Source: Bryobacterales bacterium (GTDB lineage: Bacteria > Acidobacteriota > Terriglobia > Bryobacterales > Bryobacteraceae). Taken from it: a DNA stretch of 64,000 nt. The stretch covers positions 24,564-88,563 of the forward strand of contig JADZCM010000054.1 of assembly GCA_020851555.1 (NCBI GenBank), given 5' to 3'. Every line of letters begins with the position of its first letter. The first letter of the stretch is position 1. Position numbers and translations under genes: made by a program. The notes under the pieces were generated by a model, which did no database searches, was not told the DNA's origin, and saw only the letters and a list, made by a program, of their open reading frames with translations. Of the stretch, positions 14,498-22,856 are shown piece by piece.

Positions 14498-17437
14498 TCA
14501 GAAGCTCTGCCCCAGCGAGAAATGGAACTGAAAACGGTTGATGCGCTGGTCGGTAGGCTCACAGGGGCCGGATTGAAGCTCCTGGATCGTCCCCTGGCAT
14601 CCGCGGAAGCGCGGCGTATTGGGGCCGAAAGAGAAATCGGTGCGGACGGGCCCGATCGGCGTGCGCAGCCGAAAGCCCAGGCCGACCGCGTGAACCATGT
14701 AATCGAAGTCCGATTGGTTGCGCTGGCGCGCGCGGACAGAGATATCGGCAAGACCCGAGTAGATATTGCCGGCGTCGTGAAACAGCACCCCGCCGACGTC
14801 CTGTCCCCAGAGGCGGAACAGGGGAAACCGCAGCTCCGTCCCCACCGCCAGGAGCGCCTTGCCGCCAAGCGGGAAGCCGGTGACCAGGTCCCGGGGTCCG
14901 GCCTGGTTGTCCGGGAACGCGCGGAGGACGGATGCGCCGCCGGCGAACAGGCGCTCCGGCAGCGGGATGTCCTGAGGGCTGGGAGGCAGGTCCGGCCTGG
15001 TGCGCAGCGTGTGCAGGAAACCAAATGACAGCATGCGCGCCAGGACCAACTTGCTGCCGATCGGGTGGTAAGTGGAGTTGCGCCCCAGCAGCCTGAAGTA
15101 GTCGGTCTGTGAGCCCAGCGCCCGGGTGGCGACGCCCAGGTCGAGAGAGTTATAGGTCCCGCGGCGGGAGTCGCTGGGGTCGTCCCGGCGGTCGTCCAGG
15201 TAGGAAGCGGAGAATACCCCGACGCGCACGGGCTGTGACAGCAGCGGAATGAGTTCGGTCCGGATCTTCAGCGTGCCCTGGTCGACGCTGACCCGGCGGT
15301 AGGCAAAGCGGTAGAAGAAGGTCTTGGACCGTGTCCACCGGTGAGTAAGCTGCGTCGACCCCTCCCAGCGTCTCGACGAAAACGTGCGGATGTCACGCGA
15401 GGAGTCGAACATCGCGGTGAAGGAAAGATCCACGTTCGGCCGCCCCTGGAACTGCGCCGCCGTGTAGCTGATCAAGCCCCGCTGCTGAAGGTTGGAAAGC
15501 CGGCTGCGGAGGCTGGCGGTATGCGCTCTGCCGAAAAGGTTTAGGCGGCTCACATCGAAGGAAAGGCGGGGGCTGAAACCGGTGGCGCCAGCGGGCGACT
15601 CAAGGCTGGTCTGACTTCCCCCGATCCGCGCCACCTCGGCGCCGAACCCGAGCGCGACCGAGTACTTCCGGGACTCTTCCATCTGAAGCAGAACGAACTT
15701 CTGGCGCTCCTCGCCCTCCGGATTCTGGATGGCGCTGTCCACCTTCGCGAAGATGCCCAGATCGTACAACCGGCGCTGGGTCTCCAGCAGTTGGGTTTGA
15801 GAAAGCGGGTCGCCCACATTGATCCCGATACGCCGGTTCACCAATTGGGGATGGGTGGTCTGCAATCCGCTGATGAGCACTTCCCGGACGAAGAGTTGGG
15901 GCCCCTCGGAAATCGTGAAGCGCAGATGCACCCGGTTGGCCTCGCCGGTTTCGCGGAAGCTCCACTCGAATGACGCGTTCGGGTAGCCGCTGTTGAAGTA
16001 GTGGGCGAGGATGTTGTCGCGGTCGGCGGCCACGTTCGCCTCGCTGAAAGGCTGCCCCGGGCCGGATTGCAGAATGGACCGGAGGACCGGCTCGTGCGCC
16101 GCCCCCACTCCTTCGAAGTCCGTCTGGGATATGAACCACTGGCCTCCCTCCTGGATCTCCAGGAACACCGCCATATCGCCCCGCTTTCCCCGGTAGTTGT
16201 GCTCCACGCGGGAGTCCACCTTCACGTCCCGAAACCCGTTGGCACGGTACAACTCGCGGATCGCTTCCTCGTCCCGGGCGAGCAGGCTGGAGCTGAAACG
16301 GCCGCGGCGCACCTGAAAGGAAGCCGGAGCGATCAGCAGGCGCTCGCGCAGGGTCGCCAGATCGAAGTAGCGGTTGCCGGTGATGGTCAGGCCCGCCAGT
16401 TTGTGCCGCTCACCGCGATCGATCGTGTACCGGACGCGCAGACGCCCGTCCGCCTCCTGGCTGGAGGTGAAATCGACCTTGGCCTCGAAGTAGCCCTGGG
16501 TTTGGAAGTACCCGGTCAGGTCGCCGGCGCCCTCGACCAGCAGGTCCCGGTCCACCGCCTGCTCCTCAAACACCGGCAGGAGGCGCCGGAGCCGGCCTTG
16601 GGAGACCTTGGCCCCGGCCGCCTCGATGAGCACCAGCGGTCCGGCGTCCACCTCGACGGTGGGCTTGCCGGTGGCCGGGTCGACGCCCAGCAGCGTGGCG
16701 CGCGCCATCAGGTAGTGACGCTTGCGGTAGGACTGGAGGATTTTCTCCAGGCCACGCTGCAGCCGGGCTTCGGTGATGGGGCGCCATCCGAACCAGCCCT
16801 TCCAGCCGGTCTCGCCGGTGATTTCGGAGGGGGGCCGCTTCGGATCGCCCACGATGACGGGTTCTCCGAATCTGGACCTCACCCCGGGCGTGACCTCAAA
16901 CCGGATCGCGGCCTGTTGAGTCCTCTCCTGGTAGGAAAGCAGGGCATCTATGGTTGGGTTGAAGTAGCCGTTGGCCGACAACACCCTCCGCAGGCCGGCT
17001 TCGGCGCTCTGCAGATCTTCCTGATGGAAGGGCGCGCCCAGATCGAGTCCGGTGGCGTTGACCATCTGCCCGATACCCGGCGGGGCGGGGACGCTCGATA
17101 CCGAAACCTGCCCCACGAACCAGTTGCCCTTGGTCAGGAAGCGCAGGACGACTTGCCCGTCTTCCAGGGCCGCGTCCACGGCGACGTCGGAATAACGGCC
17201 GGTGGCGACGAGTTTCGCGATCGCACTCCTCACCGCCGCGAGGCGCAAAGCCGTATTCCTCTTCAAGCCCGTGAGGCTGTCCAGTTCAGCCGGCGTGAGC
17301 GGCTGTTGCTTTGGCTCGAAGAGAACCTGGCGGATCTGCTTGCCTTCGTAGTCCTGACCGCCGGCCCAGCCGGCTGCCGGTTCGCTACAAGAGACCAGGA
17401 TCAGCACACAAAAAACTCCGAAGCCCGCCAGCCGCAC
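14498..17437 (-). CDS. Omp85-family outer-membrane assembly protein with seven POTRA-like repeats (BamA/TamA)
   Basis: A 979-residue protein that begins with a short hydrophobic leader and a possible lipobox (LVSC, residues 14-17). I count seven consecutive POTRA-like units, at about 30-103, 105-185, 187-268, 269-342, 343-431, 432-512 and 513-592, judged from the repeated pattern of 'L.GL..' opening and 'GYF...V' ending (for example LTGYFQTQGYFEAKV, LYRANGFRDVKV, LYDLGIFAKVDS). The rest is a 16-strand type barrel ending FQFHFSLGQSF. E. coli BamA has five POTRAs and TamA three. It inserts barrel proteins, with the SurA-like and TamB proteins encoded next in line. The GTG at 17437 has an upstream AGGA; longer in-frame starts lack a good leader. 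It could be BamA proper or a TamA equivalent. Confidence 0.85.
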   Translation of the reverse strand: MRLAGFGVFCVLILVSCSEPAAGWAGGQDYEGKQIRQVLFEPKQQPLTPAELDSLTGLKRNTALRLAAVRSAIAKLVATGRYSDVAVDAALEDGQVVLRFLTKGNWFVGQVSVSSVPAPPGIGQMVNATGLDLGAPFHQEDLQSAEAGLRRVLSANGYFNPTIDALLSYQERTQQAAIRFEVTPGVRSRFGEPVIVGDPKRPPSEITGETGWKGWFGWRPITEARLQRGLEKILQSYRKRHYLMARATLLGVDPATGKPTVEVDAGPLVLIEAAGAKVSQGRLRRLLPVFEEQAVDRDLLVEGAGDLTGYFQTQGYFEAKVDFTSSQEADGRLRVRYTIDRGERHKLAGLTITGNRYFDLATLRERLLIAPASFQVRRGRFSSSLLARDEEAIRELYRANGFRDVKVDSRVEHNYRGKRGDMAVFLEIQEGGQWFISQTDFEGVGAAHEPVLRSILQSGPGQPFSEANVAADRDNILAHYFNSGYPNASFEWSFRETGEANRVHLRFTISEGPQLFVREVLISGLQTTHPQLVNRRIGINVGDPLSQTQLLETQRRLYDLGIFAKVDSAIQNPEGEERQKFVLLQMEESRKYSVALGFGAEVARIGGSQTSLESPAGATGFSPRLSFDVSRLNLFGRAHTASLRSRLSNLQQRGLISYTAAQFQGRPNVDLSFTAMFDSSRDIRTFSSRRWEGSTQLTHRWTRSKTFFYRFAYRRVSVDQGTLKIRTELIPLLSQPVRVGVFSASYLDDRRDDPSDSRRGTYNSLDLGVATRALGSQTDYFRLLGRNSTYHPIGSKLVLARMLSFGFLHTLRTRPDLPPSPQDIPLPERLFAGGASVLRAFPDNQAGPRDLVTGFPLGGKALLAVGTELRFPLFRLWGQDVGGVLFHDAGNIYSGLADISVRARQRNQSDFDYMVHAVGLGFRLRTPIGPVRTDFSFGPNTPRFRGCQGTIQELQSGPCEPTDQRINRFQFHFSLGQSF

Positions 17438-17485
17438 TTTCCTGCATGATACTGCAACTGAACCGCGTTGCTTCGGTTGGGGCGC

Positions 17486-18127
17486 ATGGAGGAAACTGGT
17501 TTTGTGGACGAGTTCTGCACATGCGGCGCGCAACTGCCGCCCGATGCCCGCTTCTGCCACAAGTGCGGGAAGCCGCAGCGGGAAGAGCCGGCCCTGGCCG
17601 TGTGGGATGAGGGTCCGCTACAGCCCCCCGCTCCTCCTCCGCCGGCGCCTCCGCCGGAGATCGGCTTGCGCAACGGACTCGCCCTGCGCGTGGGACTGCT
17701 GGCCGGCAGCCTCGCGTTCCTGACCAGTTCACTGCCTATCCCTCCGCTGTTCCGCCTGCTGTTTCTGCTGGGGGCGGGTGCGTTTGCGGCATACCTCTAC
17801 CGGCGGCGGAGCGGATTCCGCGTGGAGGTTCGCGGCGGCCTCAAGATGGGCTGGATCGCGGGCCTCTTCTGTTTTGTGATCTTCACCGTGCTGTTCACCT
17901 TCAGCTTTGCGGCGCTGGCCGTCATGGCCCGGGACGGCGGCATGACCGCCTACATGAAGGAGAACCTGTCCCATATGGGCATGCCGGAAGAGAGTATCCG
18001 GCAGGCGATGGAGATATTCGAGAACCCCGTGCAGGTCCTCTGGATGCTCTTCTGGCTGTTCCTGACATCCACCTCCCTTCCCGCACTGGGGGGCGCACTG
18101 GGTGCCCGGCTGATGGACCGGAACTAG
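17486..18127 (+). CDS. Zinc-ribbon membrane protein of unknown function
   Basis: A 213-residue protein with an N-terminal zinc ribbon (CTCG about residues 11-14, CHKCG about 24-28), a proline-rich linker (about 45-60), and four hydrophobic segments (about 70-95, 105-118, 130-160, 180-200). Zinc-ribbon plus membrane proteins are widespread and mostly uncharacterised. The ATG at 17486 was chosen because it gives the ribbon at once; a TTG 18 nt upstream is possible. It is divergent from the Omp85 gene (49 nt apart) and overlaps the next gene tail to tail by 4 nt. No function can be assigned. Confidence 0.72.
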   Translation: MEETGFVDEFCTCGAQLPPDARFCHKCGKPQREEPALAVWDEGPLQPPAPPPPAPPPEIGLRNGLALRVGLLAGSLAFLTSSLPIPPLFRLLFLLGAGAFAAYLYRRRSGFRVEVRGGLKMGWIAGLFCFVIFTVLFTFSFAALAVMARDGGMTAYMKENLSHMGMPEESIRQAMEIFENPVQVLWMLFWLFLTSTSLPALGGALGARLMDRN

Positions 18128-19035
18128 TCCACTTCGACGGCGGTTGGAGCCGGGCTGTAACGCTTCACCAGGGCTACTCCCAGGAAGATCACCCCCATTC
18201 CCGCCGCTTCCACGGCGCCAAACGGCTCACGGTAGAAGAGCCAGCCGAGGAATACCGCCACGATCGGGTTAATGTAGACGTAGATTGAAACCAGCGCTAC
18301 CGGAAGCTTGTTGAGCGCGTACACGTAGGCGCTGTATCCCACAATGGAGCCGAACACCACGAGGTAGAGGACCGCCAGGACGCCTTTCAGGTTCCAGTGA
18401 ACGGAGGCTCCCCTTTGGAGCAACGCCAGGGGCATGAACGCCAGGCCGGCGGCCAGTTGCTGAACGGCTCCGTTAACGACGGGATGCGCCGAGGCCTGTA
18501 TGCGGCGCTGGCGGATCGAGCCGTAGGACCAGCTCAAGCTGGCGCATTGCAGCAAGAGGAAAACCGCCCAGACCAGGCTTCCGGAGGCCCCTCCGGCGCC
18601 TGCCTGGGGCAACACCAGCAGGACCGCACCCAGGCAGCCGACGAGGATCCCGGCCAGCGCCGGCCTTCTGAGGCGGTCCCCTCCGGGCAGGAGCGCGTCG
18701 ATCCCCACCATCCACAGCGGCGAGGTGGTGATGATCAGGGCGGCCAGTCCGCTGGGGATCCACAGTTCCGCTACCGTGAGACAACAGTTGCCCACGCCCA
18801 GAATCAGCACGCCGTTGAGCGCGGTCTGCCGGAGTTCCCGCCGCACGGGCAGTCTGGCCCGCGCCGCCAAGGCTCCGGCCAGCATAATGGCGCCGGAGAG
18901 CGTGAAGCGGGCGCTCACCATGGCCACGGGCGGGAAAGACTCCAGGGCGATCCGGATTCCGAGGTAGGTTGTACCCCAGAAGACACAGACCGCGGCCAGG
19001 GCTACGTACGCCTTGAAATGCGGGTGACCGCGCAA
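18124..19035 (-). CDS. EamA/DMT-family transporter
   Basis: A 303-residue inner-membrane protein with ten hydrophobic segments and two EamA repeats. The first starts AVCVFWGTTYLGIRIALE, and the second includes the typical YVYALNKLPVALVSIYVYIN and FLGWLFYREPFGAVEAAGM. Such drug/metabolite transporters usually export amino acids or small metabolites. The start is TTG at 19035, without a clear Shine-Dalgarno. It is convergent with the zinc-ribbon gene and divergent from the sugar kinase; nothing nearby indicates the substrate. Confidence 0.85.
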   Translation of the reverse strand: MRGHPHFKAYVALAAVCVFWGTTYLGIRIALESFPPVAMVSARFTLSGAIMLAGALAARARLPVRRELRQTALNGVLILGVGNCCLTVAELWIPSGLAALIITTSPLWMVGIDALLPGGDRLRRPALAGILVGCLGAVLLVLPQAGAGGASGSLVWAVFLLLQCASLSWSYGSIRQRRIQASAHPVVNGAVQQLAAGLAFMPLALLQRGASVHWNLKGVLAVLYLVVFGSIVGYSAYVYALNKLPVALVSIYVYINPIVAVFLGWLFYREPFGAVEAAGMGVIFLGVALVKRYSPAPTAVEVD

Positions 19036-19085
19036 TCCGTCAGGTTAACATGCGGCTTGTGCCCCGGAGCGCGAAAGGCGGCTGG

Positions 19086-19091
19086 TAAAAT
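19086..19091 (+). promoter_or_regulatory. Candidate extended -10 of the PfkB-type kinase gene
   Basis: TGG followed by TAAAAT forms an extended -10, ending exactly 6 nt before the TTG start at 19098. This predicts a leaderless message starting on a TTG codon. Confidence 0.5.
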
Positions 19092-19097
19092 CAGGAT

Positions 19098-20027
19098 TTG
19101 ATACTCACCCTGACCGTCAACCCGGCGATTGACAGGAACGTCACCGCCGACAGGCTGGTGTTCGAAGACCGTGCCTATATCCTGGCCGAGAGCCATTCGG
19201 CCGGCGGCCGCGGCATCAACGCGTCCTGCGTCATCCACTCGTTCGGCGGCGAAACGGCCGCGATCGTGCCTTCCGGGGGGAGCTTCGGGGCCCGCTTTGA
19301 GCAACTCCTGTCCGGCTGCGGGTTCCCCGTGCACGTCGTGCGCATCGAGAACGAAGTCCGGCGCAACCTCACCATCACGGACAAGACCGGCCTCACGGTC
19401 AAGCTCAACGAACTGGGGCCGCCCATGAGCGGCGCCGAATTGCGGGCGATCGAGGCCAAGGTGCTCGAGAGACTGGCCGGAGCCGACTGGCTGCTGATCT
19501 GCGGGAGCCTCCCGCCGACCGTGCCGCCGGGCTTCTATTCCGGACTGCTGGCCATGGCGCGGGAGCACGGCGTGAGGACCCTGCTCGACACGGACGGAAA
19601 CCCGCTGCGGGAGGGAGTCGAGGCAGGCCCCACCGTGGTGGCGCCCAATCAGCAGGAGGCCGAGAGGCTGCTCAATCGCGCCTTGATTACCAGAACGCAC
19701 TTCATCGAGGCGGTGGACCGCATTCGTCAAATGGGGCCGGAGGCGGTAGTGCTGTCGCTGGGGAGCCGCGGCGCCATCGGCGCGGCGCAGGACGTCATGC
19801 TGGAAGCCGTGACGCCCCGCATCGAGGCCGTGTGCCCCATCGGCGCCGGCGATGCGCTGGTCGCGGCCTTCGCCTGGGCGATGCACCGGAAAGACGATTT
19901 CGCCGACGCTCTTCGCTGGGGCGTGGCCGCGGGAACGGCCTCGGCGAAACTGCCGGGCATGACCTTCGCGTCCCTGGCGCAGACCAGGGAAATCTACGAA
20001 CGGGTGGAGATCCGGCAGATCCGTTAG
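19098..20027 (+). CDS. PfkB-family hexose kinase (1-phosphofructokinase/tagatose-6-phosphate kinase type)
   Basis: A 309-residue kinase beginning MILTLTVNPAIDRNV, the signature opening of the FruK/LacC branch. The sugar-binding loop reads AGGRGINAS near residue 38 (usually GGKG.N.A; the lysine is arginine here), and the catalytic loop PIGAGDALVAAF near 246 keeps the anion hole and aspartate. It should phosphorylate a phosphohexose with ATP. The TTG start sits immediately at the predicted transcription start. No transporter or aldolase gene is adjacent, so fructose-1-phosphate and tagatose-6-phosphate cannot be told apart. comEC follows after 50 nt. Confidence 0.85.
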   Translation: MILTLTVNPAIDRNVTADRLVFEDRAYILAESHSAGGRGINASCVIHSFGGETAAIVPSGGSFGARFEQLLSGCGFPVHVVRIENEVRRNLTITDKTGLTVKLNELGPPMSGAELRAIEAKVLERLAGADWLLICGSLPPTVPPGFYSGLLAMAREHGVRTLLDTDGNPLREGVEAGPTVVAPNQQEAERLLNRALITRTHFIEAVDRIRQMGPEAVVLSLGSRGAIGAAQDVMLEAVTPRIEAVCPIGAGDALVAAFAWAMHRKDDFADALRWGVAAGTASAKLPGMTFASLAQTREIYERVEIRQIR

Positions 20028-20077
20028 AGACAGCGTGAGAGATCCCCTCTCGCCGGCCACTACCCAATGAGGGATCC

Positions 20078-22573
20078 TTGCGCCATCCGTTGCTCGTGCC
20101 GGCGGTGTCCCTGGCAGCGGGTATCGCCGCCGGCCGGCTTGTCGAATTCGGCAGCCGGGAACTGGCCGTCTATGTTTGCGCGTGCCTGGCGCTGGCGCTC
20201 GTGTCCCGGCTGCGCCGCTCCGCCTGGCTGGCCAGGACCGGCGTCTGGCTGGCGGTGCTCTTCGCGGGGCTGCTGGTCGAACGGCTGCACCGCCCCGGAC
20301 CCGCGCCGCGAATCGACGCCGAGCCGCGCGAGCGGCTGATTCTGGCGGGGTGCGTGGTGGAGCCGCCCGCCCTGTTCCCAAACCGCGAACAGTTTCTCCT
20401 GGAACTGGAGCCGGGCGCGAGAGTGCGGGTGAATCTCTACCCCCGTCCCGAGCAAGCTCCGCCGGTTCTGCGATACGGACAGCGCGTGGAACTGGAGGCC
20501 AGGATCCGGTTTCCCCGCAACTTCGGCAATCCCGGCGCCTTCGATTACGTCCGCTACCTGGCCCGGCAGGAGGTCTATTGGACCGCCTCGGCGGGGGCCT
20601 CCTCGGATCCGCGGATCCTGCCGGGGCGGTGCGGCTCACGCCTGGGGGCGCTGGTCTATGGGGTGCGCGACGCCGCACTGGAACGGCTGGAGCGGCTGTA
20701 CGCCGGCGATCCGTACAAGACCGGCATGATGCAGGCCATTCTTGTCGGCGAGAAGTCAAAGGTCGAGGAGAGCTGGACGGATCCTTACCGGTTGACCGGC
20801 ACCTACCACGCCCTGGTTATCTCCGGAATGCACCTCACCGCGCTGGTGGGCATCATCCTGCTCGTGCTTCGCCTCTTTCCGGCCGGAGAGATACTGCCGC
20901 TGGCTGCCGCAACCTGTACCGCCTGGGCCTATTCCTTGGTCACCGGGTGGCAGACGCCGGTAGTCCGCGCCTCCGCGGGGCTGACGCTGTACCTCGCCGC
21001 GCGCTACCTGTACCGCCGGCCGCGGCTTCTGAACCTGATCGCGGCGGTGGCTATCGGGTTCCTGGTCCTCGACCCGGAACAGTTGTTCGACGCCAGCTTC
21101 CAGCTTTCGTTTCTGTGCGTGACGGCCATCGCGGCCCTGGCCGTGCCCGTTCTGGAGAAGACCTCGGCGCCCTACATCCGGGGCTTGAGGGCGCTGGAGG
21201 ACCGCAGCCGGGACCCGCACCTGCCTCCCGTGTCCTCGGCGTTTCGGGTGGAACTAAGACTGCTGGCGGAGACGATCAGCTTGTGGCTGAGGATCCCGGA
21301 ACGCCGGGTGCTGCGGGCCGGGACGCCTCTGCTTCGCGCCGGCTTCTACCTGTGGGAACTGGCCGTGGTCTCGGCGGCGGTGCAGGCCGGCCTGGCGCTG
21401 CCCATGGCGGTTTACTTCCACCGGCTCTCGTTTTCGGGGCTGTCGGCCAACATGGCGGTCGTTCCTCTGTTATCGCTCACCGTGCCGGCCGGGTTTCTGG
21501 GGGTGTTCACGGGCTGGCGCCCGGCCGCGGCACTCGCCGGCTGGCTGCTCGACGCGTCGCGGACGGTGGTCGAGTGGCACGCGGGATGGGAGCCGGCGTG
21601 GCGGATTCCCCAGCCGCCGTTGTGGCTCGGCGTATGGTTCGCCGCTTCATTGGTGCTCGCCGCGGTGGTGAGGCGCGGACGCGCGGCGGCGGCTGTGTCT
21701 GCCGCCGTTTGCCTCGTGCTGCTGGTGTGGCACCCCTTCCCCCCGCAAGTACGTCCGGGGGCGCTGGAGGTAACGGCGATCGACGTGGGGCAGGGAGACT
21801 CGCTGTTCATCGCTCTTCCGGACGGCCGGCTCATGCTGCTCGATGCCGGCGGGTTCCCGTCTTACAGCGGACGCCGGAGCGGCATCGACACGGGAGAAGA
21901 CATCGTCTCCCCGTATTTGTGGACGCGCTCGATCAAGCGGCTCGACGTAGTAGCGGTCTCGCACCTGCACGAGGACCACGCCGGCGGCGTGCCTTCCGTC
22001 CTTCGCAACTTCCGCCCGAAAGAAGTGTGGACGGGGCCGTTGCCGGAGACCCCGGAAGCTCTGCGGCTCCAGGAAGCGGTCCGCGCGACCGGAGCGCGGC
22101 TGCGGATATGGAACGAGGGCGCCAGGTCGGATTACGGCGCCGTCGAAATCGAAGCGCTCGCGCCTCCCGCCGGGGAGGGGATCCCCGCCGGCAACGGCGA
22201 CCGGGGGTCGCTGGTCCTGAGGCTCCGCCACGGGCGGCGGTCTTTCCTGCTCACGGGCGACATGGACCCGCGAATCGAACAGGACCTGGCGGAGCGAGGC
22301 AGGTTCGCGGAGTGCGACGTGCTCAAGGTCCCGCACCACGGCAGCCGCTATTCCACGCGCGAGCCGATGTTGTCACAAGCGCACCCCGCGTTTGCGCTGA
22401 TCAGCGTGGGCTACGCCAACCCTTACAATCATCCTCACCCGGAGACGCTGGCCAGGCTTGAACAATGGGGCGCGCGGCCGCTCAGGACGGATTTGCTGGG
22501 GCTGGTGAGCGTGCGCACCGACGGCCGGCGCCTTCAGGTGAGCACGGGACCCTCAGGCCGGGTCTTCCGTTAG
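20078..22573 (+). CDS. comEC: ComEC/Rec2 DNA-uptake channel
   Basis: An 831-residue membrane protein with a DUF4131-type N-terminal part (hydrophobic segments in the first 70 residues, then an OB-like soluble part), the Competence domain (LTGTYHALVISGMHLTALVG near residue 240) with many membrane segments to about 545, and a C-terminal metallo-beta-lactamase domain with HLHEDHAGG (about 628-636), GDMD near 730 and KVPHHGS near 750. It moves single-stranded DNA across the inner membrane in natural transformation. The C-terminal domain may be the nuclease that degrades one strand. The start is a TTG at 20078 without a clear Shine-Dalgarno. In Rhodobacter, ComEC is also needed to take up GTA-delivered DNA; any link to the phage-like cluster here is speculative. 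Confidence 0.93.
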   Translation: MRHPLLVPAVSLAAGIAAGRLVEFGSRELAVYVCACLALALVSRLRRSAWLARTGVWLAVLFAGLLVERLHRPGPAPRIDAEPRERLILAGCVVEPPALFPNREQFLLELEPGARVRVNLYPRPEQAPPVLRYGQRVELEARIRFPRNFGNPGAFDYVRYLARQEVYWTASAGASSDPRILPGRCGSRLGALVYGVRDAALERLERLYAGDPYKTGMMQAILVGEKSKVEESWTDPYRLTGTYHALVISGMHLTALVGIILLVLRLFPAGEILPLAAATCTAWAYSLVTGWQTPVVRASAGLTLYLAARYLYRRPRLLNLIAAVAIGFLVLDPEQLFDASFQLSFLCVTAIAALAVPVLEKTSAPYIRGLRALEDRSRDPHLPPVSSAFRVELRLLAETISLWLRIPERRVLRAGTPLLRAGFYLWELAVVSAAVQAGLALPMAVYFHRLSFSGLSANMAVVPLLSLTVPAGFLGVFTGWRPAAALAGWLLDASRTVVEWHAGWEPAWRIPQPPLWLGVWFAASLVLAAVVRRGRAAAAVSAAVCLVLLVWHPFPPQVRPGALEVTAIDVGQGDSLFIALPDGRLMLLDAGGFPSYSGRRSGIDTGEDIVSPYLWTRSIKRLDVVAVSHLHEDHAGGVPSVLRNFRPKEVWTGPLPETPEALRLQEAVRATGARLRIWNEGARSDYGAVEIEALAPPAGEGIPAGNGDRGSLVLRLRHGRRSFLLTGDMDPRIEQDLAERGRFAECDVLKVPHHGSRYSTREPMLSQAHPAFALISVGYANPYNHPHPETLARLEQWGARPLRTDLLGLVSVRTDGRRLQVSTGPSGRVFR

Positions 22574-22852
22574 CCTCTCGGCCGCATCGGCCGCGCCGGG
22601 GCCCGCCGCTTCGGACTCGGCGATCAGCCGCAGCGCGTCCTCCAGCCGGGCCTTGGGGACGCGGACCTCGGCCGGGAGGTTCGGCATCGCGGCGCCTTCC
22701 ACGATGACAGCGGGAACACCGGCGGACTCAAGCAGGCCGCGGACAAGCTCCGCTTTCATCTGGGCGTCGTGCTCGGCGGAATAGAAGGCCTGCACCAGGT
22801 CAAGATCTTCGGAAGTGTCGAGTTGCTCGGGCTGTTCCGGCTCAATCCCCAT
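22553..22852 (-). CDS. DUF2007-like small protein
   Basis: A 99-residue protein with the pattern DLVQAFYSAEHDAQMKAELV, then LLESAGVPAVIVEG and VRVPKARLEDALRLI. This is the ferredoxin-like fold of DUF2007, often annotated 'putative prokaryotic signal-transducing protein'. It overlaps the end of comEC tail to tail by 21 nt and lies directly downstream of proS on the same strand (4 nt apart), so it is likely co-transcribed with proS. Its function is unknown. Confidence 0.75.
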   Translation of the reverse strand: MGIEPEQPEQLDTSEDLDLVQAFYSAEHDAQMKAELVRGLLESAGVPAVIVEGAAMPNLPAEVRVPKARLEDALRLIAESEAAGPGAADAAERLTEDPA

Positions 22853-22856
22853 GCTT

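Noticed and set aside
16001..17449. Long plus-strand open frame opposite the Omp85 gene
   Set aside because: Low-complexity arginine/glycine-rich product with no domain; the minus strand encodes a clear Omp85 protein.
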